A DNA stretch of 64,000 bases, from assembly GCA_018240565.1 (NCBI GenBank), contig JAFEFO010000034.1, positions 1 to 64,000 on the forward strand, in the 5' to 3' direction. The notes beneath the pieces were generated by a model, which was given only the letters and a program-made list of their open reading frames with translations, was not told where the DNA came from and ran no database searches. This DNA is from Pseudomonadota bacterium (GTDB lineage Bacteria > Pseudomonadota > Gammaproteobacteria > Xanthomonadales > Rhodanobacteraceae). Positions 47,798 through 56,831 of the stretch are shown here, one piece after another (position 1 is the stretch's first letter; every line of letters begins with the position of its first letter). The translations under genes were made by a program, and so were the position numbers.

Positions 47798-49528
47798 TCA
47801 AGCGCCATCGCCCTGCACTGCAACCCCGGCCTGCGGATCGTCGTTTGCCGCCTGCGGCACGGCGCCTTCGGTATCGTCCGCGGCGGCGCGCGGGCGGATG
47901 TGGAAATACCCGCCGCCGCCATCGCTGGCGTGCACGCCGCGCAGGGTCTCGATCACCGATTCCGACGGCCAGGCGTAAGGATCGCCCGGGCGCGTCAATT
48001 CGATTTCATCCGCCTCGCGCTCGAACAACGCGGGCACGATGAGCACCGCCGGACCGCTGTCACCATCCAGGTCCTCCATGGCGATCGCGCGCATCGCCGC
48101 GCGCGGCACTCCTTGCGGGTCGAAACTGCGCACGGCCGCCGATTGCGCGCGCCGCGCCAGCAATTCCACACCCGCCTGCATGATTTCGCCGTCGATGCGC
48201 AGCCAGCGGATCGCGCCGATCATCCAGTCGTGCACCTCGTCGTCATCGGTCTGCGGGGCAAGTCCGAGCAATTCGCCGACCTTCATGCGCAAGCCGTCGG
48301 CTTTCTCCCACGCCACGCGGTAACCGCCCAGACTCTGGTCGAGAACCCGTACCGGCAGACGGCGGATGCGCGCCACGCCGGCCGTGGTCCATGCCGCCGC
48401 GCGATCGCCCTCGTGCAGGGTGATGGCCACACCCCGGGTCTTGATCAGGAATCCCTCGAAATCCATGTTGCCGGCGAGCACGTAGTGCAGATCGTGCAGG
48501 CCGACCACGGAATCGAGCGTGTGCCCTGCCGGCAGCCGCGGCTGGCTGCGCTCGCTGCCCGACTCCCAGGCGTGCATCAGCCTGACGACGAGCTCGGTAG
48601 ACACCGTGACGGCGACACGGCGGGTGCCGAACTGCGTGGTGAGCGATCCCGGCGGCAACAAGGCCAGGTGCCCATCGAGAAAGCGTTGCAGGCCGCTGAT
48701 CTCGAGCGCCCACGAATCCGCTTGCGGCGCATGGCGCTCGTATGCCAGATATCCCGGCCCGCGATCTTCATCGGCGCGGATGGCAATGGCGCCCGTGGGC
48801 GCGCGGCCATGGCGCAATTCGCAATGGCTGGCAAACAAGCGGGTCAGTTCGTGGATTTCACCGTTCTCGCGCTGGGTGAACCGGTATGGATTCGACAACG
48901 CGAACAGCAGGACCTGGATATAGGCCAAGCGAACGGTGGATGGGCTGCCGGACGGATCCGACACCGGCTTTTCATCGGCGCCGACAGCGGCGGCAAAACC
49001 GTACAGGTCATGCAGGTTCTGCCAGGCGCCCGCCGGTGGCGCGAGGTAGCGCAAATAGGCCTGATACAAATAGGCGCCGCGATGGCCGATCGCACGGGCC
49101 AAAGCCAATGCCACGGCCTTGCCACGCAGGAACGGCACGGCGCCGGCCGGCGCGCACAGGTCGCACACCGCGGCGCAATAGCCCAGCGCCAGCTCGTGTT
49201 CGAAATCCTGGGCCAATTGCCCGATCTGCTGCTTCAGCGGCGGCAGCGGGAAGCTGTCGCCCAGCACCTGTTTGTCGAGCGTGGCGACGATGGATCCGAT
49301 CGGCTCGCGCAGAAGCTCCAGCGCGTCGATGCGCTGCTGCGGATCGATGCGCAACTGGTTCATCTCACGCAAGGCCGACATCAGCAGGCGCGCGGTGGCA
49401 CCCGGATTGGCGAGCGGCAACTGTGCCAACCACTGGCGTACGGATTTAGCGTCGCTGGCGAAGGAATTTCGCTGCGGCGCGTGCCGCTCCGGCAAGGCAC
49501 TGGCCAGTCGATCGAACAACGCACTCAT
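47798..49528 (-). CDS. protein with PilZ-type c-di-GMP motif
   Basis: 576 residues. The N-terminal 370 residues are mostly helical and unfamiliar. Near the C-terminus, R390-LPV-R394 and DQSLGG (397-402) match the RxxxR and D/NxSxxG halves of a PilZ c-di-GMP site, and the following strands ([32 protein letters not shown]) fit the PilZ barrel. I infer a c-di-GMP-binding effector of unknown output, perhaps linked to type IV pili or motility. It lies upstream of ispG. A palindrome TGAACA-CCCC-TGTTCA sits directly before its ATG. Confidence 0.72.
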   Translation of the reverse strand: MSALFDRLASALPERHAPQRNSFASDAKSVRQWLAQLPLANPGATARLLMSALREMNQLRIDPQQRIDALELLREPIGSIVATLDKQVLGDSFPLPPLKQQIGQLAQDFEHELALGYCAAVCDLCAPAGAVPFLRGKAVALALARAIGHRGAYLYQAYLRYLAPPAGAWQNLHDLYGFAAAVGADEKPVSDPSGSPSTVRLAYIQVLLFALSNPYRFTQRENGEIHELTRLFASHCELRHGRAPTGAIAIRADEDRGPGYLAYERHAPQADSWALEISGLQRFLDGHLALLPPGSLTTQFGTRRVAVTVSTELVVRLMHAWESGSERSQPRLPAGHTLDSVVGLHDLHYVLAGNMDFEGFLIKTRGVAITLHEGDRAAAWTTAGVARIRRLPVRVLDQSLGGYRVAWEKADGLRMKVGELLGLAPQTDDDEVHDWMIGAIRWLRIDGEIMQAGVELLARRAQSAAVRSFDPQGVPRAAMRAIAMEDLDGDSGPAVLIVPALFEREADEIELTRPGDPYAWPSESVIETLRGVHASDGGGGYFHIRPRAAADDTEGAVPQAANDDPQAGVAVQGDGA

Positions 49529-49544
49529 TGAACACCCCTGTTCA
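49529..49544. promoter_or_regulatory. palindrome at the ribosome site of the PilZ-motif gene
   Basis: TGAACA-CCCC-TGTTCA immediately precedes the ATG at 49528 and contains its AGGGGTG ribosome site. It may be an operator or an mRNA hairpin that hides the ribosome site. Ten bases further, GAGTATACTC is a second palindrome holding a TATACT -10. Confidence 0.4.
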
Positions 49545-49588
49545 CGGGTGCCGAGTATACTCCGGGCGGGCGCAGCCCGCCCCAGGCA

Positions 49589-51520
49589 TCAGGTTTTGCG
49601 CAGGCCCCGCGCCAGGATCCGGCGCAGCAGCCATTCCCCCGCGCCGCGCGGGCACGCCAGGCCCATCCGCCCAAGCGCTGCGGCATCCTCGGGGCGCGGA
49701 TCTGGCGCAAACAGCGCAGCGAGCACGAAACCGGCCATGTGCAGCTTGTTCGTGGAGACGGCCTGCAATTTCTGCAGGGCCGGCAGCAGGCGCAATTCGA
49801 TGGCATCGAAATCACTGCCGAACGGGAAGCGTGGAAAGCGTTCGCGCTGCGGCGCCAGAGCCTCCTTGAGTCGCGCCGGCGTGTTCTGCCGCCAGGCATC
49901 GGGGATGGGAAAGTCCGGGCGCAACTTGCCCGCCGCCTTCGCCTGCGCCACCAATTCGTCGACGAAGCGTGCGTCGGCGATGCCGAGCATGCCGATGATG
50001 CACTCCTCATCCGACTTGCCGCGCAGGTCGGCGACGCCGTATTCGGTCACGTAGATATCGCGCAGGTGGCGCGGAATGGTGCACTGGCCGTAATTCCACA
50101 AAATGTTGGAATGCGTGCGACCGCCATGCGTGCGCGTGCTGCGCAACAGCAGGATCGAGCGACCACCGGCGAGCGCATGCGCCATCGCCACGAAGTTGTA
50201 CTGGCCGCCGACGCCGCTGACGACCTGACCGTTCTCCAGCGTGTCCGATGCCGCCGCGCCAAGCAGCGTGGCCATCATGCAGGTGTTGAAGAAACGCGCG
50301 TCGCGACGTTGCAACGCGTCGAGCGTCTCACGCCCGCCGTACAGTTGATTGATGTCGGACACGCGCGTCATCGACAGGCCGTCGAAATCCGCACCTTGCA
50401 ATCCGCGCAGCCAATCGTAGAAAACCTTGGAACCCAGATAGAACGCGCCGCGCAGATAGCGGCCGTCGCCGCGCCCGGACACGTCAACCGCGCGGCCTGT
50501 CGCCAGCGCCTTTTCGACATCCAGATCGTCGTACACGCGCCGCGACAGGATTCCGGCGCGGGCCAGGTGCATGAATCCATCCATCACCATTTCACTGGCG
50601 CCGTACAGGCCACGCGGCAAGGGATCCATGCCGCCGCAACCAGCCGACAGGCTCGCGTCCACGTTTCCAAGCGCCTGGAGTGCGGCGCGGTAGTCCGCAT
50701 TATGTGCATGCCGCAGCAGCAGCGCGTGCACCAGCGCATCCGACAGCGCACCGATGCCGATCTGCAAGGTGCCGCCGTCGCGCACCAGGGTGCTCGCGTG
50801 CAATCCCAACGCGTATTCCACTGTATCCACCGGCTCGCGCGGCAACGCGAACAGCGCAGGTGAGGATGATGGATCATCCAAAACGACATCGAAGAACGAT
50901 TCATCGACCAGGGCCTCGTTGCCGACGAAGGGCAGATCCGGATGGACCACACCGATCACGAGCGGTCGTGGCGCGCCGATCGCGGCCATGCGTTCGAGCA
51001 ATTCGGCGCTCGTATCCGGATTGCAAGCCAGGCTGTATCGACGGGACGCACCCTGCCCGCGCACCGCAATGATTTGCGTCACCACATTGATGCCGGCGCC
51101 GGCCAGGTCACGCGCGGCATGCGTGTAGTTCAGGCTCGCGTAGTCGCGCTGCGATTGCGCCACGCCGAGCATTGCGCCGGATTGCAGGTAGAACTCGTGC
51201 ACGCGGATATTCGCCGGCAGCGCGTTCGCGTGTTGCGCGGCGACCCAGGCCAGATCGGGATAATCCTTGCCGAACTGGCGTTCGAGGAACGGTTCAAGGA
51301 AGCGTCGTTCCAGATCGCTTTTCGCCTTCGGTCGCGCCAGCGACAGCGCCGTGTAGATGTCGAGTGTGAGCGCTGCATCGCTTGCCACGCGCTGGTAAAT
51401 TGCATTGAGCAGCACATTCGGCTTGCCCAGCCCCAGTGGCGTCGCGACGCGCAGGTGCGAGCCCGCATGCGCGAGGATGCGCGCAAGGCAGGATTGGATG
51501 TCGTTGAGCGATTCCGTCAT
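49589..51520 (-). CDS. acetyl-CoA hydrolase/CoA-transferase family protein
   Basis: 643 residues from the ATG at 51520 (MTESLNDIQSCLARI). The same frame is open another 540 codons upstream, but that part is antisense to the next gene. VATPLGLGKPNVLLNAIY opens the CoA-transferase fold; GGTLQIGIGALSDALVHALL and the C-terminal VTEYGVADLRGKSDEE with SGVGGQYNFVAMA are signatures of acetyl-CoA hydrolase/succinyl-CoA:acetate transferases. It exchanges or hydrolyses acyl-CoA. It is about 100 residues longer than classical members. It diverges from the FAD fusion gene, 66 bases away. Confidence 0.87.
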   Translation of the reverse strand: MTESLNDIQSCLARILAHAGSHLRVATPLGLGKPNVLLNAIYQRVASDAALTLDIYTALSLARPKAKSDLERRFLEPFLERQFGKDYPDLAWVAAQHANALPANIRVHEFYLQSGAMLGVAQSQRDYASLNYTHAARDLAGAGINVVTQIIAVRGQGASRRYSLACNPDTSAELLERMAAIGAPRPLVIGVVHPDLPFVGNEALVDESFFDVVLDDPSSSPALFALPREPVDTVEYALGLHASTLVRDGGTLQIGIGALSDALVHALLLRHAHNADYRAALQALGNVDASLSAGCGGMDPLPRGLYGASEMVMDGFMHLARAGILSRRVYDDLDVEKALATGRAVDVSGRGDGRYLRGAFYLGSKVFYDWLRGLQGADFDGLSMTRVSDINQLYGGRETLDALQRRDARFFNTCMMATLLGAAASDTLENGQVVSGVGGQYNFVAMAHALAGGRSILLLRSTRTHGGRTHSNILWNYGQCTIPRHLRDIYVTEYGVADLRGKSDEECIIGMLGIADARFVDELVAQAKAAGKLRPDFPIPDAWRQNTPARLKEALAPQRERFPRFPFGSDFDAIELRLLPALQKLQAVSTNKLHMAGFVLAALFAPDPRPEDAAALGRMGLACPRGAGEWLLRRILARGLRKT

Positions 51521-51586
51521 CGCCGCATCATCGCAGATTGCACCAAGCGCCGGCACATTCGGTATCATCGCCGCAGGGAGAGGGAA

Positions 51587-53998
51587 ATGGCCGAGCGCTT
51601 CAAAATTGCCATCGTCGGTTCCGGACCGGGCGGATTGTCCGCGGCGGCGCGCGCGGCGGAGCGCGGCGAATCGCATGTGCTGCTCGAAGCCGAGCCGCAT
51701 CTGTCGAACACGATCTTCCGCTATCAAAAGGGCAAGTTCGTGATGGACGAGCCCGGGATATTGCCGCTGCGGGCGCCGGTGCCGTTCAAGGCGGGCTCGC
51801 GCGAAGCCATCCTCGAAGGCTGGGACGAGGCGGCCGCGCGCCTGAAGATCAATGTGCGCCACAAGCATGAAGTGAGCGCAATCAAGGCTGCATCCGGCGG
51901 CGGCTTCGAACTCACGTGCAGCAATGGCCAGGCGATCGCCGCGGATTTCGTGGTGATGGGCATCGGCCTGCAGGGCAATATCCGCAAGCTCGGTTGCCCC
52001 GGCGAAGACCTGCCCTTCGTGCAATACCAGCTCGACGATCCGGACGAATACTCGGGCGAGACCATCGTCGTGGTCGGCGCCGGCGACGCCGCGATCGAAA
52101 ACGCGGTGGCGCTGGCCAAACAGAACAACGTCATCATCGTCAACCGCAAGGACGAGTTCGCGCGTGCCAAGAAAGGCAACGAAGCGGCGATCATGAAAGC
52201 GATCTCCGATGGCGTCATCGAGTGCTATTACAACTCCGCGCCCGAGCGCGTGGATGCGCTGTCGGTCGGGCGCAAACCCGGCCGCATGATCCTCAACACG
52301 GCCAACGGCAAGGCGCAGATCCTCGTCAATCGCGTCATCGCGCGCCTGGGCGCCACCGCGCCGCGTGCCTTCGTCGAAGGTTGCGGCGTGACGTTCCCGA
52401 GCAAGGATCCGGCCGCGGTGCCGGCGATCAGCTCGCAGTACGAATCCAACGTCAAGGGCCTGTACATCGTCGGCGCGCTCGGCGGTTATCCGCTGATCAA
52501 GCAGGCGATGAACCAGGGCTACGAGGTGATCGAATACATCCTCGGCAACAAGGTCGAGCCTGCCGACGAGCCGCTGCTCAAGGCCAAGTTCGCCGCGATG
52601 CCGGGCTTTCGCAGCGTCGATGATGCGCTGGCGCGCATCCAGAAGAACGTGCGCCTGCTCGCCGCGATCACGCCTTTGCAGTTGCGCGAGTTCATGCTTG
52701 ATTCGGACATCCGCGCGCCCAAGCCCGGCGAGACCATCTTCGCGCGCAACGATTACACCAATACCTTTTTCAGTATCGTCGACGGCGAGGTGCAGGTCGT
52801 CGTCGACGAGGCCGCGAACAAGCGCATCACCCTGCGCCGCGGTGAATTCTTTGGCGAGATGAGCCTGATTTCCGGGCGCCGCCGCTCGGCCACGGTACTG
52901 GCCGGCGCGGGCTGCCTGCTGATCGAAACCCCGCGACGGTCGATGAACCGGCTGATCGCCTCGGTCGAGGCGGTCAAGCGCGTGATCGACGAAGTGTTCA
53001 TCCAGCGCGCACTGCAATCGCGTCTTGCGCCGGAAGCTTCCGCCGAACAACTCGCCGATGTCGTCGCCAACGCGCGCCTGGAACGCTTCAAGGCCGGCGA
53101 CGTGCTGTTCAACGAAGGCGAAACCGGCGACTGCCTGCACCTGGTGCGTGTCGGCTCGCTGACGATCTCGCGCAATATCGGCGGCAAGGATGTGGTGCTG
53201 AGTTACGTGCCGGCCGGCAACTACGTCGGCGAGATGGCTCTGATGGGCGAATCACGGCGCTCGGCCACCGCGCGCGCGGCAATCGCCAGCGAAACCGTGC
53301 GCCTGGACGGCGAATCCTTCAAGAAACTCGTGAACAAGATTCCGGTGCTGCGCCTGCGCCTGCAATCCGAATACCGCCAGCGCACGGCGGCGAACCTGGC
53401 CATGCAGGCGCTGCCTTCGGGCGGCGACATCATCTCGTTCCTTCTCGCGCAAGGCGCTGGCGAGGCGACCGACATCCTGCTGATCGACGAATCGCTGTGC
53501 GTGCGTTGCGACAACTGCGAGAAGGCCTGCGCCGAAACCCACGGCGGCACCTCGCGCCTGGATCGCGAGGCCGGACCGACCTTCGCCAACGTGCACGTGC
53601 CGACCTCGTGCCGGCATTGCGAGCATCCGCATTGCATGAAGGATTGCCCGCCGGATGCGATCCACCGCGCACCGAACGGCGAGGTGTTCATCGCCGACAA
53701 CTGCATCGGCTGCGGCAACTGCGAGCGCAACTGTCCCTACGGCGTGATCCACATGTCCTACAAGCCGCCGAAGAAGCCGGGCCTCATCCAGTGGCTGATG
53801 TTCGGGCGTGGTTCCGGCCCGGGCGAAGCGCCGCACGACAGCCACGAACACGCCGCCGGCGAAATCAAGAAGGCGGTCAAGTGCGACATGTGCAAGGACG
53901 TCGGCGGCGGCCCGGCCTGCGTGCGTTCCTGCCCGACCGGTGCGGCGATCCGCATCTCGCCGGAGGAATTCCCGGCCTATGCGCAGTCGCGAAGCTGA
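51587..53998 (+). CDS. FAD oxidoreductase - 2 x cNMP-binding - 4 x [4Fe-4S] fusion
   Basis: 803 residues from the ATG at 51587, GGGAGAGGG upstream. Residues 1-320: two-dinucleotide flavoprotein with VGSGPGG (FAD) and VVGAGDAAIE (NAD(P)H), thioredoxin-reductase/YpdA-like but with no CxxC pair. Residues 365-470 and 485-600: two CRP-type cyclic-nucleotide-binding domains, each with a phosphate cassette (FFGEMSLISGRRRSATV; YVGEMALMGESRRSATA) keeping the Glu and Arg. Residues 637-790: 16 cysteines in four clusters (CVRCDNCEKAC, CRHCEHPHCMKDC, CIGCGNCERNC, CDMCKDVGGGPACVRSC), as in DmsB/NrfC electron-transfer subunits. It overlaps the next gene by ATGA. I infer a cytoplasmic NAD(P)H-to-membrane electron donor gated by a cyclic nucleotide. 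Confidence 0.9.
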   Translation: MAERFKIAIVGSGPGGLSAAARAAERGESHVLLEAEPHLSNTIFRYQKGKFVMDEPGILPLRAPVPFKAGSREAILEGWDEAAARLKINVRHKHEVSAIKAASGGGFELTCSNGQAIAADFVVMGIGLQGNIRKLGCPGEDLPFVQYQLDDPDEYSGETIVVVGAGDAAIENAVALAKQNNVIIVNRKDEFARAKKGNEAAIMKAISDGVIECYYNSAPERVDALSVGRKPGRMILNTANGKAQILVNRVIARLGATAPRAFVEGCGVTFPSKDPAAVPAISSQYESNVKGLYIVGALGGYPLIKQAMNQGYEVIEYILGNKVEPADEPLLKAKFAAMPGFRSVDDALARIQKNVRLLAAITPLQLREFMLDSDIRAPKPGETIFARNDYTNTFFSIVDGEVQVVVDEAANKRITLRRGEFFGEMSLISGRRRSATVLAGAGCLLIETPRRSMNRLIASVEAVKRVIDEVFIQRALQSRLAPEASAEQLADVVANARLERFKAGDVLFNEGETGDCLHLVRVGSLTISRNIGGKDVVLSYVPAGNYVGEMALMGESRRSATARAAIASETVRLDGESFKKLVNKIPVLRLRLQSEYRQRTAANLAMQALPSGGDIISFLLAQGAGEATDILLIDESLCVRCDNCEKACAETHGGTSRLDREAGPTFANVHVPTSCRHCEHPHCMKDCPPDAIHRAPNGEVFIADNCIGCGNCERNCPYGVIHMSYKPPKKPGLIQWLMFGRGSGPGEAPHDSHEHAAGEIKKAVKCDMCKDVGGGPACVRSCPTGAAIRISPEEFPAYAQSRS

Positions 53999-54900
53999 TG
54001 ACCAGCCACGATTCCATCCTCACCTACGCCCGCTCGCGCTATCTGTGGATCACGCTGGCGCTGTCGCTGGCTTCGCTCGTCGCCTACAACCTGTACGATC
54101 CGGGCGGCCCGCCCAATGGTGGCACCTGGCTGGGCTACACGCTTGGCACGATCGGCGCGGCGCTCATCGTCTGGCTGATGCTGTTCGGCATGCGCAAGCG
54201 CAGTTATCGCAACAGTCCGGGCACGCTGCGCGGCTGGTTGTCGGCGCACATCTACCTCGGCACCTCGCTGATCCTCATCGTCCTGCTGCATTGCGGATTC
54301 CAGTTCGGTTGGAACATCCACACCCTCGCCTTCGTGCTCATGCTGGTGGTGATTTTCTCCGGCTTCTTCGGCGTGTACGTCTACCTGCGCTATCCAAACC
54401 TGATGACGCGCAACCGCGAGAGCGCGACGCGCGAGGCCATGCTCGAGGAAGTCGCCGAGATCGACCAGAATGCGCTCGCACTCGCCGACGGCATCGATCC
54501 GAAGATCCATGGCGTTGTCTTGCGTTCGATCCAGAACACGCGCCTGGGCGGCGGCGTCTGGACGCAATTGCGCGCCCACGACGGCTCGGACCTGGCGCTG
54601 GATTCCCTGCACAAGGCGATGGCCGAGCGCGAAAACAAGCAGGACATGAAAACCACGGAAATGCCGACCATGTTCGCCATGGTCGACTACCTCGCTGGCC
54701 GCGCCACCGACAAGCAGGGCGAGGCGATGCGTTCGCTCATCGACCTGATTTCGCGCAAGAAGGGCCTGGCAACCAAGGTCGCGCGCGACATCCAGTATCA
54801 GGCGATGATGGAAATCTGGCTATACGTGCATGTGCCGTTGTCGTTCGCCTTGCTGGCGGCGCTGATCGCGCACATCACGTCCTCCTTCTTTTACTGGTAG
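53998..54900 (+). CDS. membrane bis-haem b-type cytochrome candidate
   Basis: 300 residues with five or more membrane helices (about 16-36, 43-64, 80-101, 108-130, 273-297). Histidines H84 and H98 on one helix and H278 and H292 on the last helix are each 14 apart, the HX13H pattern that holds two stacked b haems in cytochrome b561/ferric reductase-like proteins. A soluble charged stretch lies between helices 4 and 5. Its ATG overlaps the stop of the FAD/Fe-S fusion gene, so the two are likely partners, with electrons passing from Fe-S clusters to the haems and across the membrane. I do not recognise a named family. Confidence 0.8.
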   Translation: MTSHDSILTYARSRYLWITLALSLASLVAYNLYDPGGPPNGGTWLGYTLGTIGAALIVWLMLFGMRKRSYRNSPGTLRGWLSAHIYLGTSLILIVLLHCGFQFGWNIHTLAFVLMLVVIFSGFFGVYVYLRYPNLMTRNRESATREAMLEEVAEIDQNALALADGIDPKIHGVVLRSIQNTRLGGGVWTQLRAHDGSDLALDSLHKAMAERENKQDMKTTEMPTMFAMVDYLAGRATDKQGEAMRSLIDLISRKKGLATKVARDIQYQAMMEIWLYVHVPLSFALLAALIAHITSSFFYW

Positions 54901-54922
54901 CGGGCCGACGCGCCTGCGCGAT

Positions 54923-54996
54923 GCGTTGAAGCGCATCGCGCGCGGCGGGACGCTGGTGAGGCATGGATGCCGAACGGCAACGCACCATGGATGGTT
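54923..54996 (+). repeat. dispersed CATGGATG hairpin repeat, copy 2
   Basis: Same layout as 18063-18137: GCGTTGAAGCGC, 21 bases, GTGAGGCATGGATGCC, CGGCAAC, then CACCATGGATGGTT. The first stem is GGCAT/ATGCC, the paired variant of copy 1. It fills the gap between the cytochrome b gene and the decahaem gene, on the coding strand, and could tune their ratio. Confidence 0.65.
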
Positions 54997-55016
54997 TGCA
55001 ATTGGAGATTTGACGC

Positions 55017-56696
55017 ATGCGTTGGCTCATTCGCCGAGTACTGAAAAAGGGCAAGGGCGCGGTCTCCTACGAGGAAGACGTCCACTACGGCGACGTGCTC
55101 ACGATCGGGCGCGCCGCGGACCAGGCGATCTTCCTGCCCGACCTGCGTGCGGCGCTCAACCACGCGCGCGTCACCTTGATCGCCAGCGGCCAGTACAAGA
55201 TCGAATCCCTGATCCTCGCCGGCATCCGCGTCAACGATGCGATCACCTACTCCACGACCGCCGGGCCCGGCGCGGTCGTGGCGATCGGCAACACGCGCCT
55301 GACCCTGCTCGCCGCGCCACAGGACTACGACGGCGCGGTGGAAGTCTCCACCCTCGACAAGGGCGAACAGAAAGCCGAGAGCGCGCAGCGCGCCAAGCCG
55401 ACGCGCCTGGCGCAAACAGGGCTGAGCAAGCGCCGGCCGTCCTGGATTCTATTCGCGGCGATCCTGATGTTCGGTCTCGTCCTGCCGATGATCGGCCACT
55501 TCGTGCCCGGTTTCGGCGAGATGCTTCGGCACCTGCCACTGGTGCCGAGCACGCAAAGCTGGAATCCCGGCACGCTCGATTCGGCGCATCACTTTTTCGC
55601 CAGTGATTGCACGAAATGCCACCAGACCGCGTTCCTTACCGTACGCGACAAGGCCTGCCTGTCCTGCCACGCCAACACCGCCGCGCATGCGGACCCGGCG
55701 AAATTCAACCTGCCACAGCTCGGCAATGCGCAATGCCGAAGCTGCCACCAGGACCACGAGGGCATCCGCGGCCTGATCCGCACCGACCAGCGCCTGTGCT
55801 CGGATTGCCACGCCGACCTGAAATCGCGCACCAAGGGCGCCAGCACGTTCGCCGACGTGAGCGATTTCACCACCGGCCATCCCGAGTTCATGGTCAGTCT
55901 GCCCGAATGGGACGCGAGCGGAAAATTCGCACCGGTGCGCACGACCTGGGCCGCGAACCTCAAGGAAGATTCCGGGCTCAAGTTCAACCACGAAAAGCAC
56001 CTCAAGCCCGAAGGCGTGAACACGCCGATTGGCCACCGGATACTGACCTGTGCGACGTGCCACGTGCCCGATGCCGGTGGCGCAAAGATGCGCCCGGTGA
56101 ACTTCGACGCGATGTGCCACGACTGCCACAAGCTCGGTTTCGACGCGCTGGCGCCGGATCGCGAAGTCCCGCATGGCAAGGTCGCCGCCGTCGCCTACAC
56201 GCTCAATGAATACTATTCGAAGGTGGCGCTGGAAGGCGGTTATGCGGACGCGCGTTCGCCCGACATCGTGCAGCAGCGCCGGCGCCCCGGTTCACCCCCA
56301 CTTTCGCAGCAACAGCAGCAGGAAGCCCTGGCCTGGGCACGCCAGCGCGCCAGCGAAGCCACCGACAGCCTGTTCACCGGCAAGGCGTGCAGCACCTGCC
56401 ACAAGGTCACGCCGCCGCGAACGGCGGACGACACCTGGCATGTGGCACCGGTGCGCGTGTCCGGTGTGTGGTACGCGGATGCGAAGTTCACCCACGCCAA
56501 GCACACCACGGTCAAATGCGAGGACTGCCATGGCGGCGCGCCCAAGTCCACGCAGTCCAGCGACCTGCTCATCCCCGGCATCGCCAACTGCCAGACCTGC
56601 CACGGCGGCGCCAAATCGCGGGACAAGGTGCCCACGACCTGCATCGCTTGCCACGACTACCACCAGTCGGCGGCGCTGAAGATGGGTACCTTGTGA
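55017..56696 (+). CDS. FHA-like domain - membrane helix - decahaem cytochrome c
   Basis: 559 residues. Residues about 20-105 resemble an FHA phosphothreonine-binding domain (VLTIGRAADQAIFL, then LNHARV, the GR and xxH positions). One membrane helix follows a basic stretch (SKRRPSWILFAAILMFGLVL, about 137-160), so the N-terminus should be cytoplasmic. Ten CXXCH sites follow: CTKCH, CLSCH, CRSCH, CSDCH, CATCH, CHDCH, CSTCH, CEDCH, CQTCH and CIACH. GGAG lies upstream of the ATG at 55017. It would carry electrons from the inner membrane into the periplasm. FHA joined to a multihaem cytochrome is unusual. Confidence 0.9.
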   Translation: MRWLIRRVLKKGKGAVSYEEDVHYGDVLTIGRAADQAIFLPDLRAALNHARVTLIASGQYKIESLILAGIRVNDAITYSTTAGPGAVVAIGNTRLTLLAAPQDYDGAVEVSTLDKGEQKAESAQRAKPTRLAQTGLSKRRPSWILFAAILMFGLVLPMIGHFVPGFGEMLRHLPLVPSTQSWNPGTLDSAHHFFASDCTKCHQTAFLTVRDKACLSCHANTAAHADPAKFNLPQLGNAQCRSCHQDHEGIRGLIRTDQRLCSDCHADLKSRTKGASTFADVSDFTTGHPEFMVSLPEWDASGKFAPVRTTWAANLKEDSGLKFNHEKHLKPEGVNTPIGHRILTCATCHVPDAGGAKMRPVNFDAMCHDCHKLGFDALAPDREVPHGKVAAVAYTLNEYYSKVALEGGYADARSPDIVQQRRRPGSPPLSQQQQQEALAWARQRASEATDSLFTGKACSTCHKVTPPRTADDTWHVAPVRVSGVWYADAKFTHAKHTTVKCEDCHGGAPKSTQSSDLLIPGIANCQTCHGGAKSRDKVPTTCIACHDYHQSAALKMGTL

Positions 56697-56831
56697 GTCC
56701 GCGCGGCACGAAGTCTGGCAACGGCGTCGAATTGCGCTAAGATCGGCAGGCCGGGGGGCGGAGGGGTTGGGAGACTAGTGGTGCTGGCCTGAACACGCCG
56801 GCGTATTCCAACCATGACCTGGGTGGGAGTC

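Noticed and set aside
49563..49584. GC-rich hairpin as terminator for the acetyl-CoA hydrolase gene
   Set aside because: The stem GGGCGGGC/GCCCGCCC is strong but has no T run on the needed strand, so I do not call it a terminator.
51587..52600. Naming the FAD domain thioredoxin reductase
   Set aside because: The fold is similar, but the CxxC redox pair is missing, so disulfide reduction of that kind is not supported.
51521..53140. 540-codon 5' extension of the acetyl-CoA hydrolase frame
   Set aside because: It lies wholly antisense to the FAD/Fe-S fusion gene; the family N-terminus begins at 51520.
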